From contig NC_081149.1 in the NCBI RefSeq assembly GCF_958295425.1, forward strand, positions 5,051,194-5,115,193: a stretch of 64,000 nt of DNA, read 5' to 3'. The stretch comes from Solea solea (lineage: Eukaryota; Chordata; Actinopteri; Pleuronectiformes; Soleidae). The notes below the pieces were generated by a model. The model saw nothing but the letters and a program-made list of their open reading frames with translations, made no database searches and was not told where the DNA came from. The position numbers and the translations under genes are program-made. Below are positions 31,907 to 45,505 of this stretch, piece by piece (the first letter of the stretch is position 1; each line of letters begins with the position of its first letter).

Positions 31907-33740
31907 TCAGCCACAGCGTGACAGCTCCGCTCAGCTCAGCTCAGCTATTTGCAATAATTGCAGTAATAGCTACCTCCCAATTACGCTCTGATCCGTGTTT
32001 CAGATGAAGGAGGATGTCCAAACGTTGATGTGAGATGATGATGATGATGATGTGGGAAAGATTTCATCAGCGGAGGTCGGAGGTAACAGACATCTGGAAA
32101 CACGTCAGTGTTTTTTTTTAAATCGCAATATGAGAAGCGGACAGAGTAGAGGTGATATCACAGTATTTGACACACAGTGAGTGAGTGAGATTTTCTTTTT
32201 TTTGCCAGAAGGCTTTTGAAAAATTCCACATGTACAAAGCAAGGTGGTGCCTTACAACGATTTTTCTTTTCTTTTATGCGGCTTAAATAATTGTCCTGGA
32301 AATCTGTGCGGGCCATGCAAAGACAAATCCCTAAAGAGAATGTTTGTGCTCGCTGACAGTGACTCAACTTTTTAGTGACGCAAGGATTTAGAAAATCTTT
32401 TAATGTGACTGTGACAGTGATTGCAGCACGACATCTGATGTGTGTGTGTGTGGTGGAGAGAGAGCAAGAGGTCAACAGGCTGTGAAAGCCGGTGCTTTGC
32501 TGCGTCCCTGCCCCCCAATCGTCGTCTTTATTTGACCGCCACTCTCGTCTCGGCCGCCGCTCAGCTAACAACTTTCTCCTGCTCTCTGTTCTCCCGGCTC
32601 AGTCGAACTCTCACCGATGCTCCCTCAGGCGGAAATATCTAAGTGCACGCAGGACAAGTTCAGACAAAGACGCGAGAGGTAGAGAGAAAGGTGGGAGGGT
32701 TGACAGGATTCCAAGTGACTGACACTAAATGCCGAGAGGGAGGAATGCCGCGAGGGAGACTTCTGTGTGTGTGTGTGTGTGTGTTGGAAACATTAATGGT
32801 AAATAGAATCAGGCAGAGGATTCTGCGAAGTATAATTCTTCTGCTGCTACTGTAATTTGAATACAATTGGGAATGACAGCGTGTGCGTGTTTTTTTTGGA
32901 GACGAGTGCAGGTAAATGTGGGCACTGACAGTGTTAAATGTCTCCGTCCCTCAGTGAAGACGGCACTTTAGTCGGCCTGTCTGTGCAGAATTGACCCGTT
33001 TTAGCGGCCCGGCGTTTGAAAAACCCCTCTTTTCATGACCCCCTGCTCTGTTTCTGTGTCTTCTCTCCTCTCTCGGTCCCTATCTTCTCTCCCATCCCCA
33101 AACTCTTTCATGAGCGGTCTCTCAGGGGCAGGGTTGTAACACAAACCTCCCCTCTTTTGTCTCCATTCTTCTCCTTATCCTTTCATCTTTTTAAACATTC
33201 AGGGGGGAAAAAGGGGTTTTGGTGAGATGGAAACCACGACTTGGTAAAGGGAAGAAAGAGATTGCATGTGAGACAGTGGGGAGAGAGGGAGGTGGCAGAC
33301 GGGGACGGGGGGGAGGCAGAGTCTCCCCTCACTGCTCATCCGCCAATTTATGGCTTCTCTCTTTCAACAAGGCCATTCAAGGTGGTGAGGCTCAGTGGTT
33401 GTGCTTTCTCGTTGGGTCAATAGCACTGAACCCTCAGTCTGGTCTGTGTGGGGACGACTTATCTGCTCCGAGGACCCGTTGAACTGTCTGTCGGCCTGTG
33501 TGTGTGTCATAGACGCCCATTGTGTCTCGTCCGGGCCTTTAGCCGAGTTTCTCCTCCTAAAGGACCTGTGAGTGGACGGACAGAGCAGCCAGTCACCGTC
33601 TCCTGTTTCCACCCTTTCAACTGTACAGGGGATAAAAATCAGGGTTTCAGCCTGAGACACAAACGGAGATGTTAGGCTCTCAACAAAAGGCTTAAGGAAT
33701 ATGTCCACCTGTTTATCCTGCATTTATACTTTTTTTTTTT

Positions 33741-34045
33741 GAAGTTTGCAAACTTCTCACTCTCCCACACCAAAGCCCATTGAGAAAATCAGTGATTGTT
33801 GCTCACGGGGACACAGGAGCTGCTGGTCGACTGCTGCCTCTTGTGGTCACTTTGTGTCACTGAGGTGAATCTGAATGAAGGATTTTCAACCCCAAACTCA
33901 CAGAATAAGACATTTGAACGTACTGACGGAGGCAGCAGTGGATCGACAACTCCTGTTTGTTGTGATGTAAAAATCGCTGATTTTCTCTATGGAGTTTGGT
34001 GTGAGCGAGTGCGACCTTCACGTTCCAGTGAGAAAAGGCTCTGTA
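33741..34045. repeat. Palindromic repeat copy C (most complete)
   Basis: Starts CACACCAAAGCCCATTGAGA, then GACACAGGAGCTGCTGGTCG, centre CTTTGTGTCACTGAGGTGAA, right arm GGAGGCAGCAGTGGATCGAC, ends TTTCTCTATGGAGTTTGGTG. The terminal ~50 bp arms are inverted copies. Confidence 0.75.
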
Positions 34046-36290
34046 ACATATTCTTATGATAGATTTTATCAGACGAGCCTTTTGTCAAGTGGCTAAAAAA
34101 GCAACACCCAGCCCAACCTACGTACTGTAATCAGAAAAAATTAACTATCATAATTGAATCACTGAACCATCATAACCATCATAAATCAGCAATTGACTGT
34201 GAACACGGATCAAAGTTAAACATGTGAAACATCTGAGTGTGTTCAAGGGCGAGTTAAGACAAGGTTCAAAAGTTTAAATCCCACACTTTTACCCACAGGT
34301 GACATCGTCACAAGACATTAAATCACAGAATAAACCAAAATCATGGAATTAAAACACGGAAACCTGGATGCATTCAGTGGCCAAATACACTGAATAGGTT
34401 CCTTGTTTTGTTGTCTGTTTCTAAGCGTTATTGAACATTGATAAAGAGATACAGGAAAACTGTAAATTTAGGAATTTATAGGCATTTCTTTTGGTCAGGC
34501 TACACCAATTTATCGATTATTATTGGATTATTGCATTGCCAGCTATTTGGAAAATTTGTTTTATTGATATTTATTCTGCTACTGAAGTTTGATGATTTTA
34601 GTGTATTTGGATTTTGGGACTAGCCTGGACCTCATTGAAGTTCTACTCCACAGCTTCTGCTGATTTGGAAGGTCTGTTGCAGTGCGTGTGTATGTGTGTG
34701 TGTGTGTGTGCGTGTGAGAGAGAGCGAGACCATCGGTTAAACGGTGGTTTTATTTATTTTTAAGGTATATATATTTAAGATATTTATATTTAACAAAATA
34801 AAGGCCTGTTCTCATACTTTTACAGTTTTACTGAAAAAATATTTTTCTGCATTTTAGGGAAGAAAGTACTGATTACAGAGTACAGATTAAACAATATCAT
34901 CATGTTGAAAATGTGTTAATTAATTGATTAATTCATTAATTAATTAATTGATGATCAAAATAGTTGATGATTCATGGAGCAATTGATTAATAATCAATAT
35001 ATTATATTTATCCTCTGTTAAATGTTCTTACTTTGTAAGATGGAGTATCTGCGATTATCAATCGATCACTAATTAATTCGGCAACTATTTCGGTAATCAT
35101 GTGTGTGAATTTTCAGCTTCATAATTGTGAATATTTTCTGGTTTCTTGCTCTATATAAACAAAGAAATCATCAAACTGAATAATTTTGGTTTGTGGACAA
35201 AAACCTCATAATTTCCAGGTTTGACAAACACCGATCAGCATTTTTCATGCCCCAAACAAGACCTCAATGAATCCATTTAGTGAATAATCGGTAGTTGCAG
35301 CCCTCATATAAACATATAAACAAAAAGAAAGAGAAGAAAACATTAACACTGTTAACACTGCTGCCTCACAGGTTTGAACGTGCTGGACCATTTTCGGAAT
35401 TGGCATGTTCTCCACGAGCCTGATTTTCTCCCACTTCTCCAATTTCTTTCAAACATTCCAAGACACGCAGGTTACTTAAACCATCACAGGGGTTTAAAAA
35501 CAAAAAAACTCCCCGGAGGGTCTGAATAAGAGCGTCTCTCATCCGGTTCATACCACGACCCTCACAGGTTAAAAGCTATGGATGGACGTGCATCAACACA
35601 CACACGATACACAGTCATGGGAAACGTGCCAGTGTTTTTTTTTTTTGGTTTTGGTATTTTCCCCCCGTCAGTAAAGTAAAGTACAGTAGAATGTCAATAA
35701 TCCAATAAAAAAATACTCTGGGTGGCAGTATTACGAGAAACTTGGACCTGCACCAAAAAATAATAATCGTCTCTGCCTGCAGCGCCAATAAATATTTTCT
35801 CTTTTTGCAAGTGCTTCTCGGTTTCCTGTGTATATATATAAACAATAAACACACATTACTGTAAAAGGGATAGTTTGGATTGGTCTAAGACATACTGACA
35901 CCACAGAGCTGACACTTAAAGGTCCAGTGTGTAGAATTTGTTGGATATTAAATGTTATGAATTGTCATTGTGAATTACTCCCCAAACTAAAGCCCTACTT
36001 TTATCGTTAATAGCACTTCTTTTGTAATTTCTTTGTCGCACACATAGTAATGTTTAATTTTCACATGCTACGTACTACCAGACACGCCAGGGACTGGGAT
36101 TGACGTGACTCCCAGTTCTGATTTCCAATGTATATGGAAGGCAGCGTTTTTGAGTTTTGATGCTAAATGGAGGCTACATATATTCTCCCCACTTCACCAA
36201 TAAATGTTAAATTCTAACACCATTAAAGACACTTTTCTGTGTTGCCTGGTCAAACCACCTTCCTTGCACCAACGTCCACAGAGAAAATTG
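34046..36290. other. AT-rich gene-free stretch with dispersed repeats
   Basis: 35.04-35.31 kb: copy of the TTGTGAATATTTTCTGGTTT / GCAGCCCT repeat. 35.35-35.59 kb: degenerate SINE-like repeat (ACTGCTGCCTCACAGG, GGCATGTTCTCC). 35.92 kb: AAAGGTCCAGTGTGTAGAAT, start of a common fish MITE. No exon seen. Confidence 0.45.
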
Positions 36291-36294
36291 ACGT

Positions 36295-36525
36295 TTTAAG
36301 CTTGCAGGGACTCAGCAGCTGCCAGTATACTGATGCCTCTCTCCGGACGTTTGTGCCTCAGAGGTAAATGTAAACAAATGGATTTCAAATACCAAAGTCA
36401 CACAATAAGACATTGGAACTTACTGATGGAGGCAGCAGTGGATCAACAACTCCTGTATGTTGTGATGTAAATTCGCAATTTTCTCTGTGGGCTTTGGTGT
36501 GGGAGAGTGTCTGGTTTGCAAATCG
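36295..36525. repeat. Palindromic repeat copy D
   Basis: AGGGACTCAGCAGCTGCCAG, TTACTGATGGAGGCAGCAGT and TTTTCTCTGTGGGCTTTGGT are diverged forms of the same arms. Confidence 0.65.
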
Positions 36526-39000
36526 ACGCAAACTTACCTGTTAGGAAAACGTTTGCCTAACAAAAAGATGAAGCAACAAACATACAGTCAAGTTATCGTA
36601 GAGTTTAGCTGGGGTTGATTTTATGTGATGAGCTATTTGTTAAGTGGGGAAAAAAACAAGTTTTTCTTTGTGTCCCTGCTGGCAGGTTCTTGAATAGGAA
36701 GACATTCACAGCACCAAGAACTTGAGCTATCACTTTAGTTGGAGAACACAGGGTATTAAACTTGGAGACTACAGTGATCCGTAACGTTAAATAATCCATA
36801 AAATGGCCATTATTGCTACGCTTGTAGTTTAACATATAGGGTCGTTTGGGGATAAAGTAATAACACATGGGTATGAATATATTGCTCTGTAAATTTAAAT
36901 AAGAAGGTACGGTATATTTTCAGTGTTTGTAATCCATTCTGTGGATGTTCAAACAGCCATTAGTTAAACATACAGCGTAATGTGTCCCTTCAGTGTAGAA
37001 TAGACACACATCACAGCCAGTGAGGTCATCCAAATCATCCCGTTAAAGGGCCCTTGTACAAAAACACCTTACCTTATATGCCAAATAGCCAGGAAAGTGA
37101 GCGCACACCGAAAATATCTGGCACAAGCAAACAGGAAGCGATCTGTCTGAAAGCGGACCCTGATTTGGCATTAAAACCCACAGTGACATCCTCCTGGTTG
37201 ATTGTGCCAAACAGGATTAAGTTGCACCCTTGCACTTGCAGACTAAGACACCGGACAAATCACGAAACATCCTGCTTCACTACAGCTTGTTTGTAATAAT
37301 TAGCGCTGTTACCAGACCATAGCGAAGTCACAGATACGTGGAGCCGTGCCAACAATATGTTGCAGGTAATTAATCACATTGGTTTCTTGGGAAGTGTGGG
37401 GTGGCGATGAAAGGAAAAATTCTAAACAAATTAAAAAAAAAACAAAAAAAAAACAGGGTTTGCATGTCAGACCCACAAAATCTGCTCCAACTTGTCCTCA
37501 GTGTAAAGCTGAACGAGCATCACTCACTCAGTCTTTATGGATTTAACGAGATTTGATCATTTGTGGAGACAAATTCTTCACTGATTCTGTAGTATTTTTA
37601 TTTTGGTACTTGACTTCATCACAATCCCTTGATAGTTTTATGTGGAGTAATCCCAGAAATGATCAAACTACGATCTAACTAACCCTCATCATTAGAGTTT
37701 TTAGATCAGCTGGTGTTTCCAAAACCTGGAAATGATGATATCTTGTTTTGTCCAAAAACTAAAATTGTTCAGTTTTGAAGACTTGTTTCTGTTTTATGGA
37801 GCAAAGGAACACGAGAATTGTCATATTTAACCCTTCTGTTAGCATGCGTACTTCGTGGAACAAGTACTTGAAAGCGTGAACCTATTTTCAGACTTTCCCC
37901 AGCAACAAGAAATGCTATCTATTTTCTGATTGGCTGATAGGTTGCTAATTGAAGACAGCTGTATGAATAAACTAAGCATAGCAATCTGCCTTTGCATCAT
38001 CGATTCACAGATTACTAATTTATGTGCGATGAGTTTTATCACTTCTCAGCGTGAGAAATGTCACGTGTGGCGTGAAATACAATGCGATAATACACGCCAA
38101 TGTTGGCATGATTAGATCACAGTAGCCACAAACACGACACATTACAGCAAGGAAATCAGCACGCTATTGACACTGACGCGCAGAATTGAGGACCGCTAGG
38201 CTAAAAGCGGCCGCAAATAGCGTAACGGGCTGTTATTTCAATATCAACATAGTAAGTCTAGCTGGGCAAGAAATGCGACTTTACGGTTCATTCAAACCTG
38301 AATAACTTATTTTTCAGAAACACAGTGTTGTAGTAGATTTTTTTAATACCACAGAAGGGGAAAGCTAAGAAGAAACTGGTGCACAGCTAGCTAGTATTTA
38401 TTTTCTAGTCGATTATTTTATTTAATGGAATAATCGTTTGGTCCATAAAATATCAGAAAATGTTATCAATGTTTGTCAAACCTGGAAATAATGAGGTTCT
38501 CAGATGTCTTGGGTTTTGTCCACAAACCAAAATGATTCACTGGTAATGATTTCTTTGTTATCTGGAGCAAAGAAATGAAGAAAAGATTCACATTTAAGAA
38601 GCTGAAACAATCAGAAATCTTGTTTTAATCATGAAAAAAGCTTCAAACCGATTAATCAATTAACAAAATAGTTGACGGTTAATTTAATAATCGATAAAAA
38701 TTGAACACATAATAAATACGACAGAGTTTAATAGTAAAAGTAGCAGTGTCAGCCATTTTAAAATCCCATGTTGGGTTGTGAAAAAAAGCCTCAACTTCCA
38801 ACTACAAACAAACGCACCATTATTTCAATATCAATACTGTGTAAGCCTAGCTAGCTACTTTAGGGCACATTTTTTACTTTTTAATTGGACAACTACTTTA
38901 CATTTATATACATTTAAAATGTAAAATACATTTGAATAAACACGTGGTGTTGCTGCTGTAGTAGTCGTAGTAGTTTTTAAATATACTTAACCTCATGAGG
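36526..39000. other. Gene-free AT-rich stretch
   Basis: Includes CACATTTAAGAAGCTGAAAC repeat copies near 37.65-37.83 and 38.40-38.70 kb. No exon-like frame. Confidence 0.4.
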
Positions 39001-39765
39001 TAATCAAATATTCAGCAGCTTCTCTTTGCGCTTCCCCGGGGAAATCGGAGTCGTTAGCTCGTCAAGCTAGCGGGAGCGGGCGAGCTAAGGAGTAACTGCG
39101 CCGGATGTAGCCATTTTTGCCTTTAAAAATAAAAGCCCCGCTGGGAGTCTTTACTCGCCACCCGTGCTGACTTGTGGCAAACGGGTTTTTATTTTGAAAA
39201 CACCCCCAGCGGACGTTGCACTTGGAAGTGGTGCTGACTTCACGGCTTATCCGACTTTTACGCGTTTCAGGCGGAGTTGAGGATCTTAAAACATTTGGCC
39301 AAACTTCTTCACCTCTCCACTTCTCCGCGCACATATTTTGGACCGAGACACCTTTGTCCCCCCTCCCTGTCCCGACACGGAGGAGTAATATCTAAATGGG
39401 ATTTGTACGTTTAAAGACACGTTTTCATTTTTAAAAACCTGTCTGGACCTTGTCTTTTCCTTCTTTTTGGCCGTTTGGTCCGTGAAGCGCTCACAGGACA
39501 GGAGACCGTTTTTGCTTGCTTTTATTTTACTTTACTTTTTATTTAACTTCTTTTTCGTCGTTTTTTTGGTGAACGTGGAGGGACTCATGCGATGTCACGG
39601 AGCTAAAGAGACGAGTCCATGTCTGTGACACGTTCTGTGGCGAGCGTGAGAAAGTGTTTTTTGAGTTAATTTGTTTAAACCAGTTGAGCAACTGGCGACA
39701 GGACTCTATAATCAATGTGGTGTCAGCTGGAAGGACGCGGGGTCCGGATCTCACCTAAACGGTAA
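39000..39765 (+). promoter_or_regulatory. ntf4: Candidate promoter and non-coding first exon of ntf4
   Basis: This block is more GC-rich than its flanks and lacks obvious dispersed repeats. A TATA-like TTTAAAAATAAAAGCC lies near 39121, and a donor-like CTAAACG|GTAAATG near 39762. Neurotrophin genes usually join one or more distant non-coding exons to a single coding exon, and the ntf4 coding exon has a strong 5' acceptor (49925), so an upstream exon must exist. Assigning it here is inference from orientation and composition only. Confidence 0.3.
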
Positions 39766-42070
39766 ATGTAGGCCCCGAACTACACACCGTGCACTATTAC
39801 TAACGTGTAAACACTAACACACATGTTTTTACATGTTTATTCATCTAATTATTCACCAAACAGCCTGCAGCAGTTACACAAAGCCAGTGAAAAACGTGTA
39901 AGGTTTATTTAGGTCATAATTTATGTCTTTGAACTCATCAAAATATGTATTTACATTTACGAATGGCACGATGTGCGACATTAAAGCACATTGCGGTTAA
40001 AAAAAACATGAAAGCACCCAGGATATTTGATTGTGATGGAATAATTGTGCAGAATATGGCAAATTACAATTGGTTTTCTCCAACACACAGTCCTGCTGAT
40101 TTATATGCACAGAATGTTTACATTTAAAGAATATATATTAAAAATGTAAGTAATATTATTTCGCATATAAAGCATTTTGATCTTGATATATTATATATTT
40201 TATTGTTCCATGCTTACATGCAAATTTAGTTAAATTCGTAAAAATGTTAATCAAATCAAATTTGTGTACATTGGTTAAACTAAAGTGCTAAAAATTACAA
40301 TTCGTAAATCCCAAAAAATGATGATGTGCTTAAATTTTTCCTTCAGGATCCAATACATTGTCACAGAGAAGGAAAGAAGTCAGAAGACTTTTTATTTTGA
40401 TATAAACCCCTCTTCAAACAGTTAATCTGCTACCAAATGAACTCAGTAATGGATTAAAATTGGATGATTCACTGCAGCCGTGGTGTGAATCCCATTAAAA
40501 CTGTGATCACACGATCCAGGTGAACTTTTTAGAACACGCCAGTCACACACTGTCATGTCGTTTTCCTTGGCAGTGATGTGGTTGTTGTGGCCTATTTCAC
40601 ATCATGTTTTCATTGGCCGTCAGTCAGGTGAGGTGAGAGCTATCAGGTAGATCACACAGGTCGCCTTTTTAAAACATACCTGCAGCCGAGGCTTTTAATA
40701 GCACACTGTCAACAGATGAGTCCCCAGCGACTGTGGGAGGCTTTTATCCTTTTTATTGAGCGAGTGCAACTAACGATTATTATCACAATCAGTTCATCTT
40801 TCCATTAGTAGGTGTTTGGTGCATAAAATGTCAGGGAAAACGGTTGGATCGGTGTTTCCCAAACCTGGAAATGATCACACATCTCGTTTAGTTTTTAAAA
40901 AACAAAATTAGTTAAATAAAAATGTTTTAATGTTTTTATTTTTTTTTTTTGCTATATGGAGCAAATAAACCAGAAAATGTTCACATTTAAGAAGCTGCAA
41001 TCAATACTTAATGATTGATAAACCAGTTGAATATGTTCTGGTTTTCTTTGTTTTTATTTGTGGTCAAAACAAGTCAATGCTTAAACCTTTGGCTCCAGCA
41101 AAATTAATCAATAAATTGAGAAAACTATGAGCAGATTAATCAATAATTACAAAAGTGAAAATAATGAAATTATTTGTCGAGCGTGTCATCGTGTGATATG
41201 TGCGGTGTGTGTGTATTTGGTCGGCTTGTGTTTGTGTGCAAGAGAAAGCGAGATGAAGTGATTAGTGAGATAAGAGCCAAGGTTGTGGTGGAGGTGGTGG
41301 TGGAGGAGGAGGAGGAGGAGGAGGAGGAAGCCTGGTTCCTGCAGGCTGAACGTGGTACGAAACGATCACAGAACTGGAATTAATGGGCTGTTTGCACAGC
41401 AAGGCATTGTAAACGAACACATGTGAGGCCAAAGCTTTTACAGCAGGAGGGAGGGAGGGATGAGAGGAAGGAAACGCAAACATTTACCTGTCCCGCGTGT
41501 TTTCCTGTCACATGGTGTTCTCGTTGTCACTCTTAATAATCACACTCATTTCGTGCATTTCCGACAGCTTAGTCACAACCCAAGCTGTTATGAAATGAGG
41601 TACAAAAAAAACAAAAAAGACGTCCTGCAGTCATCTGGCCTCCAGACATCTCCTTACCTCCTTCACTCTCGAGGTTACACGACTTCAAAGAAGGCGGGAT
41701 TAGGACCTGACGTGGCGGCCAGGGGCCCTTTATGTCCCAACTGTCTCACACACACACAAACGCTTTAATGTATCTGTCAGATGGACGTGTGTGACATTAA
41801 CCACACATGAGGGAGGGGATTACTTTGTTAACAGGTTAATAGCGCGGTAGCTAGTGCCAGGTGTGGAGCTGTTTTACGGCGTCTGTTTTCTCTGGGAGGA
41901 TCTTTTGCCCGTTGGAATAGTCGGCCGTCTGCACCTGATCCCTTCCTCACTTCACTTCACACCTTTAATCCTCTGGATTAAACTCTTAAAACTGTGGCGT
42001 GTAACTTTAAATGGTACTTTCACACCGTTGTTAAACCAGGGAGCATCTTTTTTGTGTGTGTGTGTGTGTA
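39766..42070. other. Gene-free stretch
   Basis: 40.77-41.15 kb: another copy of the ATGTTCACATTTAAGAAGCT repeat. 41.29-41.33 kb: GAG trinucleotide repeat. Nothing coding supported. Confidence 0.4.
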
Positions 42071-42074
42071 TGTC

Positions 42075-43480
42075 TTGAGAGTCTTTCGATCCCGATATCA
42101 GACTGACATAGTCTTTTGACACACCTTTTAATTTACTTAAGTCTATTAAGGGATCTGCTAAGGTGTTTTGCAGACACGTCTGGCTAGAGCGACGTTTTAG
42201 CCAATGACAAAGTCTCAGAAACAAAGGGAGTCAATCACACACGGCGCTTGGCTGTTCAATCTGGTCACAATGCGTCTCCGACCACCTCCCGAAGTGGTTT
42301 GGCAGATCGGATAAGTGTGTATTTACACTCGTACTGACCTAATGGTCAGGCGCTATCCGATTACAATCCGATCACAGAAAATGCAGTTTAATGCCAGGTG
42401 TAAAGGAGGCCTTTCATTCTTGAGAGTCTTTTGATCCCGATATCAACAGTCTTTTGACCACGTCTTCTAATTTACTTAAGGGATCTACTAAGGTGTTTGA
42501 GCTAACCACCGAGCCATAACTGCCATTTTGAAAACGTAAAGCTCCAATGTGACACTTTCTCTCAATTTCACTCTGCCAGCAATTTGCAGACATGTCTGGG
42601 AAGAGCGCCCATTTTGGCCAACCACAGAATCTCAGAAAATAAGGAGTCAATCCCAAACAGTGCACTAGACACGCGCTTCATGTGACCACGTCAGAGAACC
42701 TACGTCCAGCTGTCATTTAACCTGGGCAAGATGCGGTCTCTCGAGTTAGCGAGGCTAGGAAAAAGTCATACCACGGCAATACTACATAGCCATCGCTTGT
42801 AGTATTTGTAGTGTTTGTTGACACAATCACTGGTCTGATTGGTTGTAGGTCCCATTGGTCCCGCTTCTTGAAAGTGGGAGGTGACTACCCGCCTCCTGAG
42901 CCACCAAGTACCTCCGCTCACAAAGTTGTGGGACCACCTACCGAAAGTGGTTTGGCAGATCGGATAATAAGCAGTCCTCGGGTGTATTTACACCTGTACT
43001 AACAAGTGGTCAGACGCTGTCCGATCGCAATCAAATCACAACCCGATCACAGAACAGAAAACAGGTGTAAAGGGGGCTTTTGTGTCTTGAATCTTTTGAC
43101 ATATCTTTTACTTTACTTAAGTCCACTAAGGGATCGACTAAGGTGTTTGAGCTAACCACATAGCCATAAACGCCATTTTAAAAACAGGGATTTGATTTCG
43201 CTCTGCAGACACGTTTGGGGAGAGCTTCGTTTTGGCCAACTACAGAATCTCTGAAAAACGGGAGTTAAACAATGGCACGCTAGAGGCGGGCTTATCACGA
43301 TGACGTCAGAGAAGCTACGTCTAGCTGCCACTAAAAAGCAGCTGTCTTTGATTCAGCTGTCGTTTAGCCTGAGTGAGATGCAATCTCAGTGAGGCAAAAG
43401 TCGCCAGTCCTACGTAGCCATCGCTCCTGGAAAATGTTTGTTGACATGTTTTCAGTCGCTTGGCAAACGTCTTCGGGATC
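42075..43480. repeat. Triplicated degenerate tandem unit
   Basis: TTTACTTAAG...AAGGGATCTGCTAAGGTGTT, then CAGACACGTCTGG and TTTTAGCCAATGACAAAG, recur at about 42120-42235, 42430-42660 and 43085-43280. Between copies the phrase AGTGGTTTGGCAGATCGGAT...GTATTTACAC recurs (42292 and 42947). Confidence 0.75.
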
Positions 43481-44929
43481 ATAGATGGTAGTAGTTAGAT
43501 AGTAGTAGGTAGTAGTAGGTAGTAGTAGTAGTAGTAGGTGGTGGTAGTAGTAGTTGGCTTTAAAAATTGGCTTTAGATTTTACCGTAAATGCAAATTTGT
43601 TCCAAATATAATAACTAGTAATAATCTGTATCAATATTGGCTCCAGAAAAACAATATCATTTGATGCCCTGTGCTGATTTAAGTCCGATTGTTGAATTTC
43701 TCAAAGTTGGACTATTTTTTGCCAGATAATGTGCTTGGGAGTTGAGCAACTACCTTCAGTTTGGACCAGAGTTGGCCTCGCCCCCTGGCTCATATCTGGA
43801 AATAAAAGAAGAAGCAGTTACACAGAAGAAGAAGAATATGACAATAGAGACAAAAACGTGGTGAAATTCAGACCTCACTTCTTTTGTTGAGCTGACAATA
43901 ATCCAACTCTGCAAAGTCAAGTGGATATTTTGAAGTTTTGAAGTTCCTGGATGGGCAGCGAGACTCGGTATGACGCTTGGCGTGCTCACAACTTATTTCC
44001 TGGGTGCCAGACTTGAACTTGAGAAATACTTTTCTTTTATGGTTTTTATTTTATGTGTTGTGTTCGAGAGCAAGAGCCTCAAAACGTTGTTGAGGAAGAA
44101 GGAAAACAAGGCTTTTAGAATGAGTTATAAATCAATTAAGAAGATTTTAAGGGCAGATAATTGGTTCTAAATCGACTGAACAAGCACAACATCAAATAAC
44201 GTCTTAAATAATATGCTTTAATTTAAATGTAAATGTAATGTAATTTCGGACTGTTCTATGAACAAAAGAAAATGTATGGAGAGAACCATTTGGACGTAAA
44301 GTCGTCTAATGTATAGATGAAGTCTATAGTTAGTGATAGTTAAATATATATAATAGTAGGTACTTTCTTGCCCCTGTAGGCAAACTATTCTTCATTGAGT
44401 TAAAAACATGTCAAGTATTCAGCGTGACAAGCAGGGTTAATAACACATGTGACTGTTCAAACATATATACAGTAGATAAACAGCTTGTTTAATATTTGTA
44501 TAATAAGCAAAAAAGCAAAAAAGTATTAAGTGGGAAGAAGAAGAACAATAAGTCATACATTAAACAAATAGAAGCAGTAATAAACCAGAGGTTGTTTAAA
44601 AGGAAGAAGAAGAAAAAACCGAGTTGAGAGCAAAGTGAAGAAGATCAGTTTCAAGCTGTCACTTAAAAATGTTCCTGATATCCTTTCGGGAATGTCGGTG
44701 TGTTGCACAGTTACGCAGAACAGTTGGAACAAGTTGCAGGTTTTGATGCACAGCGGTGGGTCTGAAAGTGAAACAGCAGGGAATCTGAACCTGCAGGCCT
44801 GTTCTGATGCTTTAATACCAGTGCAGTCACTCAGGGATACAGGTGGTACAGGTGCAGTTCAGTCAGTGACGACCACGAGTGACACGATATCATATCATCA
44901 AGTTTGATTTAGCCAATTACAGTACAAAT
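43481..44929. other. Gene-free stretch with a GTA repeat
   Basis: (GTA)n-like tract at about 43487-43556. Otherwise AT-rich with chance frames only. Confidence 0.4.
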
Positions 44930-45505
44930 TAAGGAAAAAAAAAGTGTAATAATGGAACAAAAACATGTTATTAACATTACAAGAAATCTTACTTATGTTA
45001 CGCAAAAAGTTACTCAATGTAATGTTGAAAAATATGAGTTATGTAACCAAATAAAGTTAAAATAAATGACTTATGTTACAAAACAGTGTAATGTTACAAA
45101 AACATGATTGATGGAAACATGTTACTGACATTATAAAAAATATTACTAATTGAACCAGAAAGTTACAAAATGTTGCGATGTTGCCAAAACTTGTTTGCTA
45201 ACATTAAAAAAATATCAGTTATGTAACCAAAAAACGTTACAAGATGTTGAAATGTAAAAGAAAAAAAACTTATGTTACTCGAAAATTTAGATAATGTTGT
45301 AATGTTACAATCACATGACTGATGGAAACATGTTACCAACATTATAAAAAAAAATTACTTTTGCAAAATGTACTGTTACAAAAAACATAAAAAATATTAT
45401 TTATGCAACCAAAATATTTACAAAATGTTGTAATGTTCCCAAAACATGATTGATTGAAACAGGTTAACACCATTATAAAAATATTAGAAAAGAAAGTTAC
45501 AAAAA
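44930..45505. repeat. GTTAC-rich degenerate minisatellite, cluster 2
   Basis: ACATGTTATTAACATTACAA, AATGTTACAAAAACATGATT and AAACATGTTACCAACATTAT recur every 50-70 bp; same family as cluster 1. Confidence 0.75.

Larger units (their letters stand above)
29281..33740. other. Gene-poor stretch with microsatellites and two exon-like pieces
   Basis: Microsatellites: GA at about 29680, TC at 29850, TG at 30055-30078 and 30400-30416, and GACA at 31851-31906. Minus-strand pieces 30324-30242 and 31844-31795 have splice-like borders (see separate entry and findings). Around 31.08-31.25 kb the phrase CACTGATTGGTCAGAGTGCC belongs to a dispersed repeat. No complete gene could be supported. Confidence 0.4.

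Noticed and set aside
41174..41483. Glu- or Pro-rich frames at 41.2-41.5 kb
   Set aside because: Produced by a GAG repeat; no conserved protein sequence around it.
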